Of a DNA stretch of 64,000 nt, positions 1 through 11,503 are shown piece after piece (position 1 is the stretch's first letter; every line of letters begins with the position of its first letter). The position numbers were made by a program, and so were the translations under genes. The notes below the pieces were generated by a model that was not told the DNA's origin, made no database searches, and saw only the letters and a program-made list of their open reading frames with translations. Source of the stretch: Podospora comata (lineage: Eukaryota > Ascomycota > Sordariomycetes > Sordariales > Podosporaceae). The stretch is taken from assembly GCA_017354895.1 (NCBI GenBank), contig CP071499.1, positions 2,480,001 through 2,544,000 on the forward strand, given 5' to 3'.

Positions 1-1690
1 GCAGCATGCACCAAGGACCCGAATGGTTGGGGGAACACGACTGGCGGGGGGAACAAGGAGACACCCGTTTTCTAGACGGCCGATAACTGCGCCTGGCGGT
101 CACACGACGTCAGAAACGAGGAAGAAAGTGGCATCACCAGTCGCCCGATTCTCTCAGCGGGGTTATCTCTTGTACACCTTTCCCCCAGACGCTCTTTACG
201 CTTCGGTAGTTGTGACAAGGTCGACCGGCGCATAAGCCGGAGCAGCGACGGGGGGCGAAGGGGGATGCCGGAAGCGTCAAAGCTGCGTCAACCGCGTCAA
301 CTTGTCGAGTGTTGGTGGATTGCGTGCTGGATGTTCATGGAGGCTTCAACCTTGTTGCCAAAACGGCCACGGGGCGGCGATATGGGGCAGAAGGGGCGCC
401 CGTTGCCGGGTCTTGGCGGCCATGATATCCCGCCCCGCGGAGGCTTGAACGTTTGTTCGTCCAACCTTTTTGACGGCGTTTGCCGTCATCATCTTCCTTT
501 TCTCCGTTCGCTCGATCGAAGTAAGAGTTCTTAGTATCCTGGCGGTCTCCAACGCTTACACAGAGCAGACACTGACACACTTGTAAAGGAAATCCGGGGT
601 CACGGTTGCTTATTTTAGCGGGCAGCCTGCACGATTGGGCAATTGCAAGAGAGAAACCGCGTGGCCGCGTTGCGATGGATTATGCAGGGAGAGGATTACG
701 GAGGAAGGGGACCAGATGCATCAAAAAAGGAGTGCATATCGAGAGGTGACCAATCGAGGATTGGGACGTGGTGTCCAAGGTGAAACAGAAGCCACTGGAA
801 CCGCGCTTTGCCGTTCAGTCAGCAGGTGGTCTTGGTCTTCTTGGTGTGACACATCCTTCTGGGAATGGAATGCCTGAGGCAGCAACCGGTGGGGCTCCGT
901 TCTGTCCGTCAAGGTGCTCCCTATCACGAGCATGATGCAGCCGTTTTGCTCATCCATTGCATCAATTGAATCGTGTCCACAACGAGCAAGATTCCCATCA
1001 GCTGGACATTGGGAATTGCTTACACCCGTGGAGCTGCTGTTTGAAGAAACTCGAGGGGAGAGACTACGCAATTGAATTATTGCACACTTGGCTCGAACAG
1101 GGCAGAGCAGCAGGTAACGTGGCTTCTTCAGCAGCCAGGGCTCTGTTCTCGCAGTCATACTTGGCGTCGTGGCTGCAATTCGACGAAGCGAGATGCCAGA
1201 TGCACTGGTACCCGACCCGCAAGTCGCTCCCAGTCACGAGCTTGCCGTGAGGATACATGGCAAGGCAGCGATAGCTGTGTACTGACAAAACGATGACGAG
1301 CCCTCCTTTGATTGGAAAGCCGTGCCCAAATCAAACTGTCCGACCGGCCGACAGCGCGCCCCGCGATAAAAGAGCGAGGTCGCAGAGGCCTATGCTGCCC
1401 CAAGCGGTTAGACCGGGATGTGTTGCGCTGTCCTCTTGCCATTCGTCGTCATCTCCCAGCGCTGGTCCAAGACAGTGCCGAGAGCGGTCGCTAGCACGTT
1501 GGAGGTTGCCCATGTTGGCGGCCAACCACCCAGTGCTCGTCCACCCATTCCGGACTTGACGATCACGGCACACCCTTGTCTCCCCCTTGTCACTTCTCGC
1601 CGTGGCAGGCACTTGTTGCTCAGCCCACTTTTGATGACAAGTCTGGCCAGTCCCGTTCCAGCGTTTCCGTTGCCTTCCAGTCACTGCTTG
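1..1690. other. Intergenic DNA, no gene recognised
   Basis: Only short overlapping open frames without recognisable protein families occur here. No splice-linked exon chain, tRNA or repeat stands out. The left part may belong to a gene outside the window or to the far-upstream region of the kinase at 3107. Confidence 0.5.
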
Positions 1691-3106
1691 CATCTTCTAT
1701 CCCCCCGTCCCCAGTCCCCCCAGCGTTCCAGTGCCCCCCCCGTCCCCCCATACAACTCGCTGCCTCCTGCTTTTGTTTGCTTTCCAAACGCTCCCTCTCC
1801 ACCGCCTCTTTCCACCTCCTACCATCATCATCATCATCACTCACCCTCCAACGAGTTGTCGTATAATTCTGCACGCCGACGCTGTCGCCCGCTCCCGCAC
1901 TCGCACTCGCACTCGCACTCTCACTCGCCGCGCAGTCAATCAGTCTCTTTGAATAGAGCGCTCCCCGTTGACTCCGACTAATTGCGACTGCCTCTGCGCT
2001 GCAGAATCATCGATTGGCTTTGAGCCCGCTTGAGCTACTCCGTCTCGCGATAACATCACCGCTCACCCGCGACCGCTCACTGTCTCTCGAAGACGACCAA
2101 CTCCTGTGCTGTTGATAACACGGCAATTTTGTTTGCAAGCCAGCGACCATTGAGCACGCAATTCAATTACGGAAGCACTCGCTCTCTCTGCTCTGCTCTG
2201 CTCTGCTCTCCTGACCTGACTTTTGCCCCGGACCCGGTCACTCCCCGAATCCGCCCACTGCCGAGAGCACCTGCCCAGTCCTCCGATCGGACTCCACCGG
2301 TTGTGAATTCACACACCTCAGTTCGTTGAACAAGGGGGCCGAAGAGTCATCTCTTCGTCCACCTGTTCCCCATAGGCACCTCAGCTCCCGCATGTTATCA
2401 ACGACGTCCCGCCAGGTGTTTCCATAGCTGCAACTTCCTCTCCGGTTTGCTGTCTGCCACCTGGTCTCACTAGCCCATCGCCAACAACCTACCCGGGCTA
2501 CCCCCTTCGCCGACAATAGCTGTGTGCTAGTCACCCGCTGCCCAGCTTCATCAGCTCTCCCTCTCCAACCATAGCGCCGTCCTCCTACCTCGCCGCCGGC
2601 CTATAGTCATTGGTTGCCTGGACCGCACTTCCAACCCTTGACTCCCATCACCATCAACCTCGAACCAAACAACAACAACCACACACCTCGCCTTTCATTT
2701 TTGTATCGATGTTATAACGACCTTTTCCTTGTACTGCATTCTGGACCGTTAGTCCGTCATTTTCTCCGACATCCTTTGGACCGCTTGTTTCCTTTATTTC
2801 GACACTTCAATCATCAACAAATACCCGCACATATGAGCTTAAGCCAGTGAACGACTCAACAACCTTTGTTTTCTTTTCACTTCCCGCCCCTGTACATCTC
2901 TCCTTTCCCGCCTCTCTTCCCCTTCGCGAACCTCTCTCGACAATCGACTGGTTGTGCTTGTTTTCTCCGCAGTACAAATCGAAAAGTTGTCTCGATAGGA
3001 ACAGGGTGCGATCAGCATTAGACCAGGGGGTGAGGGAAAAAGCTCCGTCGGAACTTGTACCACCAACAACGCTTCATACCTTTTACAGCTATTTCTCTAA
3101 TCAAAA
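1690..3106 (+). promoter_or_regulatory. Long pyrimidine-rich leader/promoter of the Ran1/Ksp1-like kinase
   Basis: About 1.4 kb upstream of the kinase start is strongly C/T-rich on the coding strand, with CCCCC and CTCTC runs, a CTCGCA-type repeat (about 1896-1927) and a CTCTG repeat (2184-2209). Such CT-rich tracts are common around transcription starts in filamentous fungi, and long 5' UTRs are common for regulatory kinases. Short upstream open frames exist, for example one from about 2847 that runs out of frame past the kinase ATG. The transcription start and any leader intron cannot be fixed from sequence alone. Confidence 0.45.
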
Positions 3107-5176
3107 ATGGAATGCCTTCGCGACGACTTTCAGCGCGGCGTCATCCTCGGCGGCCGGTATCAGACCATCTCCCCACTCAACCACGGCTCGTTCGGCCAGG
3201 TTTTGCTCGCCAAGGATCTTCGAACAAGTGAGACTGTGGCCATCAAGTGCATCACAAAGCAGTCTGCTGCCAATGACGCCGGCATCGAGTTCGCCATCGA
3301 TGAGAAGTCGGAGGAAATCGCTGTGCACAAGCACTTGGGATCTCATCCGAACATTGTCAGCCATCTTGATGACTTTGAAACCGAGCATCACAAGTACCTG
3401 GTCCTCGAGTTCTGCGAGCGCGGTGACCTGTACGAGGCCATCCGCATCGACCATGGCCCCCTCGAGACGGAACACGTGAGACGCTTCATGTTGCAGCTCG
3501 TCGACGCCGTGGAATACTGCCATGCCAAGGGTGTCTTCCACCGCGACATCAAGCCCGAGAACATCTTCTTGACCCAAGACGGCTCCATGAAACTTGGTGA
3601 CTTTGGACTTGCTACCAGGGATGAGTGGACCACCGAGGTCATGGTCGGAAGCGACCGCTACATGTCCCCAGAACAGTATGAGAATGATGGTGACGGATAC
3701 TCGCCTGCTCAAGCCGACATCTGGGCCATTGGTATCTGCCTGCTGAACATCCTGTTCTCTCGGAACCCCTTCGCCACGCCGACCCCCGCTGATCCCCTGT
3801 TCTTGGACTTCACCAGAGACAAGCAGTCGTTGTTTGACGTGTTCCCCATGATGTCAGCAGACACCTTCGAGGTTATCGACCACTGCATGAACTTGGACCC
3901 CGCCAAGCGTTCTCTTGCCGCCACCCGTCAAGCGCTCCTCCGTGTCAAGAGCTTCACCACCCAGGATGAGGATCTCGTGGATGCCTTCTGCTCCGCCGAC
4001 CGCCGTGTTGTCGCCAGCGCCAACCGTGAGCCCCTTCGCACACCGTCCGTGCAGAGCCCCATGGTGGACACTGGTGCCTTCCCTTGGGCCAAGGCCCTCC
4101 AGGCCACACCTCCCAAGCCCATCCGCCAACTCAGCATCATCCACGACTACGACGAGGGTTACGACGAGGACTTGTTCTCGAGGTCCGGCGGTACCGACTG
4201 GTTCTCCAAGCCAACGCAAACACCCATGTCATCCTTTGTGGACTCGAGCTTGGGAGCTTCCATCCAGTCCTCCAACCTCTACAACTTCCAGCCCAGACTT
4301 CCAGCAAAGGCTTTGGCCAAGGTGTCACCCATGGCTGGGTCTCTTCCCATCAACATGTCCAAGAACCGCAACCAATCTGCCATGTCATGGGCCTTCAGCC
4401 GCGAGAACAACCAGGTCTCTAAGAGCTGGAGTGATCTTTGGGACGACGAGGAGGAGGAGCAGCAGCAGGAGCAGGCTAGGCAACTGCAGGCTCTGAAGGA
4501 GATGAACTCGAGGACTTGGAGCCACGAGAGTCAGACCGAGACTCCCGTTGCTGACAACGACGACACCCCTCGTCTTGGCCTGTCACCCATCACCAAGACG
4601 GCCAGCGTTGTCAACCTAAACGACAAGGAGAACGAGATCCCGTCCATTGACGCCGCCCTGGGCTCCGCCATCGACGATGACGACTTTGATTCGGATGGTC
4701 TCTTCCTCTACGAAGCTCCGCCTGTCAAGGAGGAACCTCAGCGCCCTAGTCGCGCTTCTCCCAAACGCAGCGGTGTGGACAAGTGGTCGGTTCTAGGAGA
4801 GCGCCGACGGGCTTGCAACGGCACTACACCTTCCAAGGCCCCAGAGGTCACCCTCCGGACAGGGCATCATATGGGGGCTGGCTTCCCTAGCAACACACCA
4901 TCGAAGGCGCATGGCGTTCATGATTTCTTCAGCGGCGTTGATCACCACACTCCCGTTTCCACATTCAACCTCTCTACTCACAACAAGAACAACAACAATC
5001 ATCATCATTACACCCCACACCGCAGGGGTAGCAACCATGGGAAGGAGCGCATCAAGGAGTGCCCATGGAGCAAGGGACGCGATCGAGACTGGAATTTTGA
5101 TTGGCGCAAGGATAAGCGCAACGCCTTTGGCGATCTCGAGTGGGTTGGTGGCTGGCCAGCAGCGGCTCGCTCATAA
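3107..5176 (+). CDS. Ran1/Ksp1-family serine/threonine protein kinase
   Basis: This is an intronless gene for a 689-residue cytosolic or nuclear protein kinase. The kinase domain covers about residues 18-285: glycine loop NHGSFGQV, catalytic lysine in VAIKCITKQ (K47), HRDIKPEN (H145), DFGLATRDE and the activation segment GSDRYMSPEQY. That last motif is characteristic of the fission yeast Ran1/Pat1 and budding yeast Ksp1/Sks1 group, which controls meiosis entry, filamentous growth and nutrient (TORC1/PKA) signalling. Residues from about 300 are a long disordered tail with an acidic/glutamine stretch, SP/TP sites and an Asn/His-rich run near 610, so the size is closer to Ksp1 than to Ran1. The start has a good context (tcaaaATGG). 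The family is clear; the exact orthologue is inferred. Confidence 0.93.
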   Translation: MECLRDDFQRGVILGGRYQTISPLNHGSFGQVLLAKDLRTSETVAIKCITKQSAANDAGIEFAIDEKSEEIAVHKHLGSHPNIVSHLDDFETEHHKYLVLEFCERGDLYEAIRIDHGPLETEHVRRFMLQLVDAVEYCHAKGVFHRDIKPENIFLTQDGSMKLGDFGLATRDEWTTEVMVGSDRYMSPEQYENDGDGYSPAQADIWAIGICLLNILFSRNPFATPTPADPLFLDFTRDKQSLFDVFPMMSADTFEVIDHCMNLDPAKRSLAATRQALLRVKSFTTQDEDLVDAFCSADRRVVASANREPLRTPSVQSPMVDTGAFPWAKALQATPPKPIRQLSIIHDYDEGYDEDLFSRSGGTDWFSKPTQTPMSSFVDSSLGASIQSSNLYNFQPRLPAKALAKVSPMAGSLPINMSKNRNQSAMSWAFSRENNQVSKSWSDLWDDEEEEQQQEQARQLQALKEMNSRTWSHESQTETPVADNDDTPRLGLSPITKTASVVNLNDKENEIPSIDAALGSAIDDDDFDSDGLFLYEAPPVKEEPQRPSRASPKRSGVDKWSVLGERRRACNGTTPSKAPEVTLRTGHHMGAGFPSNTPSKAHGVHDFFSGVDHHTPVSTFNLSTHNKNNNNHHHYTPHRRGSNHGKERIKECPWSKGRDRDWNFDWRKDKRNAFGDLEWVGGWPAAARS

Positions 5177-6222
5177 AGAGCTGGGTTGATCTGGGTGCCG
5201 GTCACCAATCGTGGTTGGGCCATTTTACCATCCTACCCTCACTCTCCAATACCCTTCCATCGATCGGACATCGATGTTTACTATTTTCTTCTTTCGGTGT
5301 ATGGAAAGACTTTTTTGCTGACTCTTGCTGGTGTTTGTTTTTCTCCTTCTTTTTGTTTTCTTTGTTTATTAATTTTTCCGGTTTCTGGTGTTTTCGCCTG
5401 TCATGGCTGAAGGAGTTTTTGGGTTTCAACATCATCATCAAACAACCTACAATCACAGGTTGAACCACATCTACATAGGGGGCTTTTTTTTCGGGCGACA
5501 AGCATAGCATGGGTTTTTTTTCTCTTTTAGAATTCGAAATGAGACAAATGGCAAACTGGAGGGCGTCTGTTAGGAGGTTTTTCTTTTTTCAAAGGGTGTG
5601 GCAATCACACAGAAACTGGACATTGGGTTGGATCACTTTATTACTCTACTCTTTATTGACATTCACCATGGGAGGGGACGGCGAACAGCAACACCAGCAA
5701 GCAAGTTTGTTTTTTCTCAAAAGCAAAGGAGGAGTCAGCAAATCATTTTCTTTCGAAAAAAGGTCTTTTTTTTCATTCATCGAGAGTTGGGAGGGGAAAA
5801 TGCGAAAAATTGGAGAGGCATGGCTATCCAGGAAGGGTACACTTTTTTGGATGGATAAAATCGTTGGCATTCAACTCGCTTTCTGAGTATGAAAGATATA
5901 TTTGGTCTTGAGGGATTGATTATTAGTCTAGAAATACCAGAAGTTACCCACTCGAACACTCTTTGACTCTTTTGCATTGTGACTTGACTTGATGCCTTGA
6001 TGACTGATTACTTGATTGAGTTGATTTATTTCTCGTGAGTCTTGTGTGTCTGACACGATAGGTAAATGGGGGCCTGATGTGTTGATTTTGGTGGTCTGAG
6101 ACTTGGTCTCTCAGCCTACGGGCCTGTCAAGGCCGTCTGGGCTGATTATCTCCGTTCTTTGTGAGACCTGTCACTTTGCTGTTGATGGGACGATTAGTAG
6201 AGGAGTGGTGGGTGGGACAGGG

Positions 6223-6223
<1 letters not shown>

Positions 6224-6257
<34 letters not shown>
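6224..6257. repeat. (GT)n microsatellite
   Basis: About 17 uninterrupted GT units in the kinase/transporter intergenic region. Confidence 0.95.
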
Positions 6258-6258
<1 letters not shown>

Positions 6259-6526
6259 TGACGGGGTATAAGACAGGGAGCGGATGGGATGGATACAAGA
6301 CTAAGACAGGCAGATGTCGTGGAACGAAGATCGAGTGAGGCGTTGGGTGTGGGTTATCCATACCTGCCTACCTATACCTTTTCTTTTTTTGGTAAGTCCG
6401 AAGACGCTTCATGTTAGTATTATAACCCTTGGCTTTTTAAACTCTTGGGTTAATAGGCGGCTTCTTGGACGCTCTGTAGTCTGATGGCTGCTTTCTACGC
6501 CAATTTCTCGACATAATGCCTACCCA

Positions 6527-6542
6527 CCCACACACACACACA

Positions 6543-6573
<31 letters not shown>
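6527..6573. repeat. Compound (CA)n(CT)n microsatellite
   Basis: About eight CA units run directly into about fifteen CT units, giving a purine/pyrimidine mirror tract. Confidence 0.95.
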
Positions 6574-6575
<2 letters not shown>

Positions 6576-7437
6576 CGCGGAATAAACTTTAAGCTGATTT
6601 TAGACGGCGAGAGCTGGCATGTGTGTCTGAGGGGACATTTCAGTCATGAGAGAGATTTGTCCCCCAGGAAAGTATTCAAACCGGTGAGAGAGGTATCACA
6701 GGCAAGGCAGTCAGGTACCACACCCGCCCGTGAGTGGGAAAAAGCATGCGAGACAACTCGTGTGTTTAACACAATGACTGTTGTGCCAGGTAACGCATAC
6801 CTCCGTTATCCCGTTCTTGCAAAGAGTCACATGACGTGACTGGCCGTGGTGAGCGAATCTTGGTGGGATAAATAGTCAGTGATACGCTTGACATGATTGT
6901 AACACCACCGCCATATTGAAGAAATCAGTGGAGACACAAAGTTATAGTGTCCAAATGATGCCTTCAATGACTCCAAAACGGAAATATAGTCCACGGCTTG
7001 TGAAAGCATTGTAGCCTCCCTGAGAGAATATAGCACATTACATCTACGATCAACAGCTTTGAGAATTCAATTACTGCCAATATATGCTCATCGCCATGTT
7101 CCTCCGTGTATATGCTCACAGCAAACCGCAAGAAAAAAAAATAACAAAAACGCTATGTGACGAATCAAAAACCAACAGTACACAATGATGATATAAAACA
7201 GGCGTCAGTAAACAGCAAGACAAGAAAAAGACGACCGCAGCTCATCCCATCATGTACCACATATGTCGTGGCGCGCGTGTGTTGCATGTTCCAACGATTC
7301 ATTAAATCGTGCCTCAGCCAGCATCATCAACTTCATTGTCCATCTTTTTCGCAACCTCTCCATCCATTCCTCAACCTGGGTATAAATCCATGCACCACAA
7401 CCTTCAACCATCAAACACCAATATACATCATGACCCA

Positions 7438-9929
7438 TCACTGAAAGTAGGTGGGGTCAGCAGCAACCTTCTCGGCACCAATCCAGCTCTTGGGCAAAAA
7501 GGCCCAGATAGTTCCGATGACACTTAGAATCGTCGACAGAATCATCATGCTCATGACTGCGATTCTCTCCTTGCTCTGAATCTCACTCGCGAAGAGCTTC
7601 AGGTAAAAGGCCAATGGCAAGCTGGAGAATGGTCAGTGTGATACCAGAAAGCCGTAGGTGATAGTGAAACTTACGTCACGCAAATGGTGAAGCACAAAGC
7701 GCTCCCCATGAAGGCCATGATGCTATCAAAGGCCGGGAAGAGAATCGAAATGACCAAGAACACAATGATGACCACGACACGGACGACCACCTTCATCACC
7801 CCACGGAAATACATCGACCTCCCAATGAAGCCAGCATTGTCGGCAACGGTCTGAGTGTTCAGGCCGAACAGGACCTCGATCGTCGACACGATAGGGCGAG
7901 CATTCAGGGGGATCTTGGTGAGAGGGATGATGGCCACGAAGAAGGTCATGAACACGGTGAGCACTCGTGGGTAGCTGGCTTCCATCAAGAGATTGGAAGT
8001 GATCTCGTCGCGGACGTCGTCGCCAAACATCAGGAGACCGGCAACGGCAGTGACGGCGTCAAGAATGTACTAAGCTAATGTTAGCAACCACTGGTTATGG
8101 AAGGGCATTCACACGACACTTACGGTGAATGAGAAGGAATACTTGAGCGCCTTGGCGTACTTGTAGGGATGTCTCATGTCACGATAGATCTCGTCTTGTC
8201 AGTTTTTTTTTCCCACGAAAAACCTGTCGATATGTCGATCGCTTACATTTGGAAACACACTGTGCCCGCCCCTATGATCAGTTAGCAATGTGTGGTTCTG
8301 AGCGGGAGTTGATGTTGGCTCACCAAGGAGACATGAGCAGCCCGAAAGACAGCGGCAAAGTCAACCAGTTCTCAGGGAGAAGGTAGGTCTTTGCCGGCTC
8401 AATGAGGGATCCAGGTGTAGTTGGCTTCAAGAACCCGTCGAGCAGCAAGATGAGCACAACTAAACGACCATGTCAGCATCTAATGCCCACGCGAACCAAC
8501 GTTTCACAAGACTTACTGCTGAGGCAGGAAAAGATACCAAGAATACTCGTAAAACTCAGCAGCCGCAGTGGCATAAAGTTCAGAGGTATCAGTATCACGG
8601 CGCAAAACACTTTCCACCCATTTACAGACAAGAACCCGGGGAACAGCAGATCAAGAGAGTCAGCAAACAACACAATCAGCGCAACACATGCAGCGAGAAG
8701 CTCGAGCGTAAAAAGCACACTGGTCGCTATTCGCGCATTGCGTCCGAAAGAGATGAAGGCCAGGTCGGAAAAGGTGATCAGGCTGGGGTCCAGATCCATA
8801 CACTTTGCGAGGAGTTTGGCCGTATAAGCCGTTACTGCAGCGCATAGAAACAAGGCCACCATGCCTATGATCCAACCGGCATACTTGATACCCATGGGCA
8901 AGCTCAGGAGACCAACGCCGATCAAGACGCTTCGGAACGTCAGTACACTCACCAGACTAAACACGGAAAGCAGGCAGTGGCACTTACTTGGTCGAATTGA
9001 ACACAGTCTGGGGCAGCGTAGACTGACCCTCGACAGCCAGAACAATCTTGCCATCCTGCTCCACCTCCTTGACCAAAATAGGGGCAATTTCGTCATCTGG
9101 AACATTGGCACCGCTCTCCTGCTGCTGCTGCCAGAGCGCAGCCGCCTCGGCCATGGACGCCCTGCTGACACTGGACCGTATTGTGCCATAGTCGATGTTA
9201 GATCCGTAGCTTCCCACAATCGAGGGCGTCGCTAGATGAGGAGGAATGGCAAAGATCGAAGTGCTCGACATCGACTGATGACTGCCAGTCCGGAACAATG
9301 GTCCTCCTAGTTCCTGCTCGAGGGCCTTCGCCTCCCGTTCACGGTAGTCAGCGGCAGCGACCTGGCGGCCTGGAGAGAAGCTCGCGCCTGGCTCAGGGCT
9401 TTCCCTTTCCTCCCTGATGGGCTGGTCGGCGAGACTTTGTTGGTTGGCAGCGGCCTGGAAGTGCTCGTGGAGCAGGGAGGTCCTCTCGGCGGAGCCTTGT
9501 TCGGCCGTATCGATGGGACTTCGGCCATACTGAATCGGCTGGTGGGCTTGGTCTGGCGCAAAGACGAACGAGGGTCGTTGGGGGATAACTTCACTGAAAC
9601 CAGCCGCACGCTGCCAACTGCGGGTGAAGGAACGGATACTGTTGACACCGCCGATGTCTGTCAGGGCAGTCAGGCGGTTGGTGATGGAGGATCTGTGATT
9701 GCCAAGTCAATATTTCAGCCGTAGGTAGCTCGCGTGATCGTGCAACGCACCTCCTCCGTCTCAGGTGTGGCCACTCGCCATCGTCCTGGTTGGAGTCCAC
9801 ACTCCTTCCTAGGAGAGACTCGTTTTCAAACTGTACACTCCTGTTCCCTATCGAAGAAACACTGCCGGTTCGTGACATTCCGCCACGCTCATACTGGTCC
9901 CAGGTGGTGGGGTTATTTCTCGAGGCCAT
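7438..9929 (-). CDS. avt1: AVT1-like vacuolar amino-acid transporter (AAAP family)
   Basis: Eight exons on the minus strand: 9751-9929, 8988-9692, 8517-8929, 8324-8459, 8247-8271, 8124-8189, 7675-8069 and 7438-7621. They sum to 701 codons (700 aa) with every phase consistent; one exon is only 25 bases. The N-terminal ~290 residues are hydrophilic and probably cytosolic, as in yeast Avt1. The membrane part opens with NVLIGVGLLSLPMG and KYAGWIIGM, a hallmark of the AVT/AAAP family, and includes YILDAVTAVAGLLMFGD. About eleven membrane segments are expected. By family it imports neutral amino acids into the vacuole in exchange for protons; substrate specificity is inferred. Introns are 52-58 bases with GTAAG or GTGCG donors. 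It diverges from MRH4, sharing a 1.6 kb upstream region. Confidence 0.93.
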
Positions 9930-11503
9930 CTGGTCTTGCGAGAGGCGCTCGAGGCTCCAGATTCAGGTATGCCTTGGTCTTTGGACAGCCTTCAGTTGGG
10001 ACGTCACAACAAAGGAAAGGAAAAAGAGATTTCAGAGACACAGAGAGAAACAGACAAGTCAAGCAAGCGAAAAACTCGTGGGCTGGTGGTGTGTGTGTGT
10101 TTTCGCAAGCCGTCGCGGGGGATGTCACCAACGCGCCCGCAAAGCAGGGTCTGGCCCGGGGACGATTCAGTTTACAGGTGGGCTCGGTGGAGATGGTGGG
10201 GTGTGGTGATGGATGCTAGGGCGTAGCGACGAGACCGCGGACGATCGGGCAACGTTGGAGGTTCAACGATCACAAACGGCTTTGGCAGGTCTGGGAGGAG
10301 AGAATAAACGGTTGTGCGACCTGCTGCTGGGAGGAATTCGAGAGTGTTCCAGGGCGGCTATGGCACATGGGCTGGAGACGACATCATCGACAAGCTTGCT
10401 TGCATGACAAAAGGCAACTCCCAGTTCTGCAAGTGCTGTGTTAGTGCTGTTCCCACTGTGGAGCATCCGGTCCTTCAAGGCGGCAGATCACCCAGCTCTC
10501 AGCGAGACTCCAACCTGGGATCCCATGGCGGTCAATCTCTTTCCAACCTCTTCCCCGCCCACCCTCCTCTCTCTTGTGCTGGTGTCTCTGAAGCACCAAG
10601 CTATGACGCGAAGTTTGACAAAGCTCGGCTTATCATCTTATCGAGCGAGGCCGGCCAAGAGGACGGTTACTACTTTGCTTGTGCTGTCATTGGCCAATGA
10701 CCCCGAGTGATAGCGGCTGCGGCACATGCTCCTGCCGAACAAGGACGACATACATAATACAGGAGATATTCCACCGCCTTCGAGATGTCTCCTCCTGAGA
10801 ATAACTGCCCTGCCTGGCCCGGGCTCTGGGGACAATTGCAACTCTACAATCTTTTGATTTTCACCTCTTTGTACTCGTTATTACCGTTGCAAACACAGCT
10901 GGCTATGCTGCCCTTCATCCCGCTGCTGGACAACGCTAGTCTGTTCACCTGGCCCAGCATGCCCCCCCACAATATGCATGCAACCTTAGCCATGTTCACC
11001 GGCTCCGGCCAGTCACACGTTATCAGCTCCCTCAGCCGTCCGTTTATTAAGATAACATGCAAGCCTCCAACGTTGGGAAACCGCCAGATGACGGTTGGAG
11101 ATCGGTTGCAGTTTGTAACCAGATCTTCAACCAAGTCTTGCACAATTTTACCCCGCACCTTCACGAGTGCCAAGTGGCGAGGTGAACATTTTGAAGTCAG
11201 GTGAAGCATAGCATACTGAACCACCAGAAATTCATGAAGAGGAATCAAAGAGAACCCATCTCTTCCGCGATTGCCTGAACTGGGACAGTGTAAATATTGA
11301 GAAGATGGGGGTAATTCTCAAAAGTCCGGCGTCTGGCGTTAAACACAGACGCCAGACGCGCGCTAGCGGCAACCAGGGACAGGGGTGAGAGCGGTAGAAA
11401 ATGGCAGAATCAGTGCGATCCAGCATTCGTCCCAAATTTTTGGGCAATATGAGAGTAGGACCCTGCAGCAAACCAGCATTTTGTGACCGCAGTTTTTTCG
11501 ACA
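9930..11503. promoter_or_regulatory. Divergent promoter region between AVT1-like gene and MRH4
   Basis: 1.57 kb separates the two divergent start codons. No protein family is recognisable in the small frames here, including a 134-residue minus-strand frame at 10844-11248. A perfect inverted repeat sits 145-175 bases upstream of the MRH4 ATG (listed separately). Confidence 0.55.
11329..11359. promoter_or_regulatory. Inverted repeat in the MRH4 upstream region
   Basis: Perfect 11-base arms, gcgtctggcgt at 11329-11339 and its reverse complement at 11349-11359, flank a nine-base loop. It could be a dimeric transcription-factor site or an RNA hairpin in the MRH4 5' UTR. The arrangement is visible; the role is inference. 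Confidence 0.5.

Larger units (their letters stand above)
5177..7437. other. Convergent intergenic region, 2.3 kb, no gene recognised
   Basis: Lies between the stop of the kinase (+) and the stop of the AVT1-like gene (-). It is T-rich just after the kinase (several runs of six to eight T, likely 3' UTR and termination) and carries the microsatellites listed separately. The short open frames at 5509-5886 and 5598-5858 are low-complexity and unconvincing. Confidence 0.5.

Noticed and set aside
3101-3712. 203-residue minus-strand open frame over the kinase 5' half
   Set aside because: Lies entirely antisense to the conserved kinase domain; explained by codon bias of the real gene.
11483-11503. 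Start of MRH4 at GTG 11483
   Set aside because: Nuclear fungal genes start at ATG; the ATG at 11504 opens a good mitochondrial presequence.
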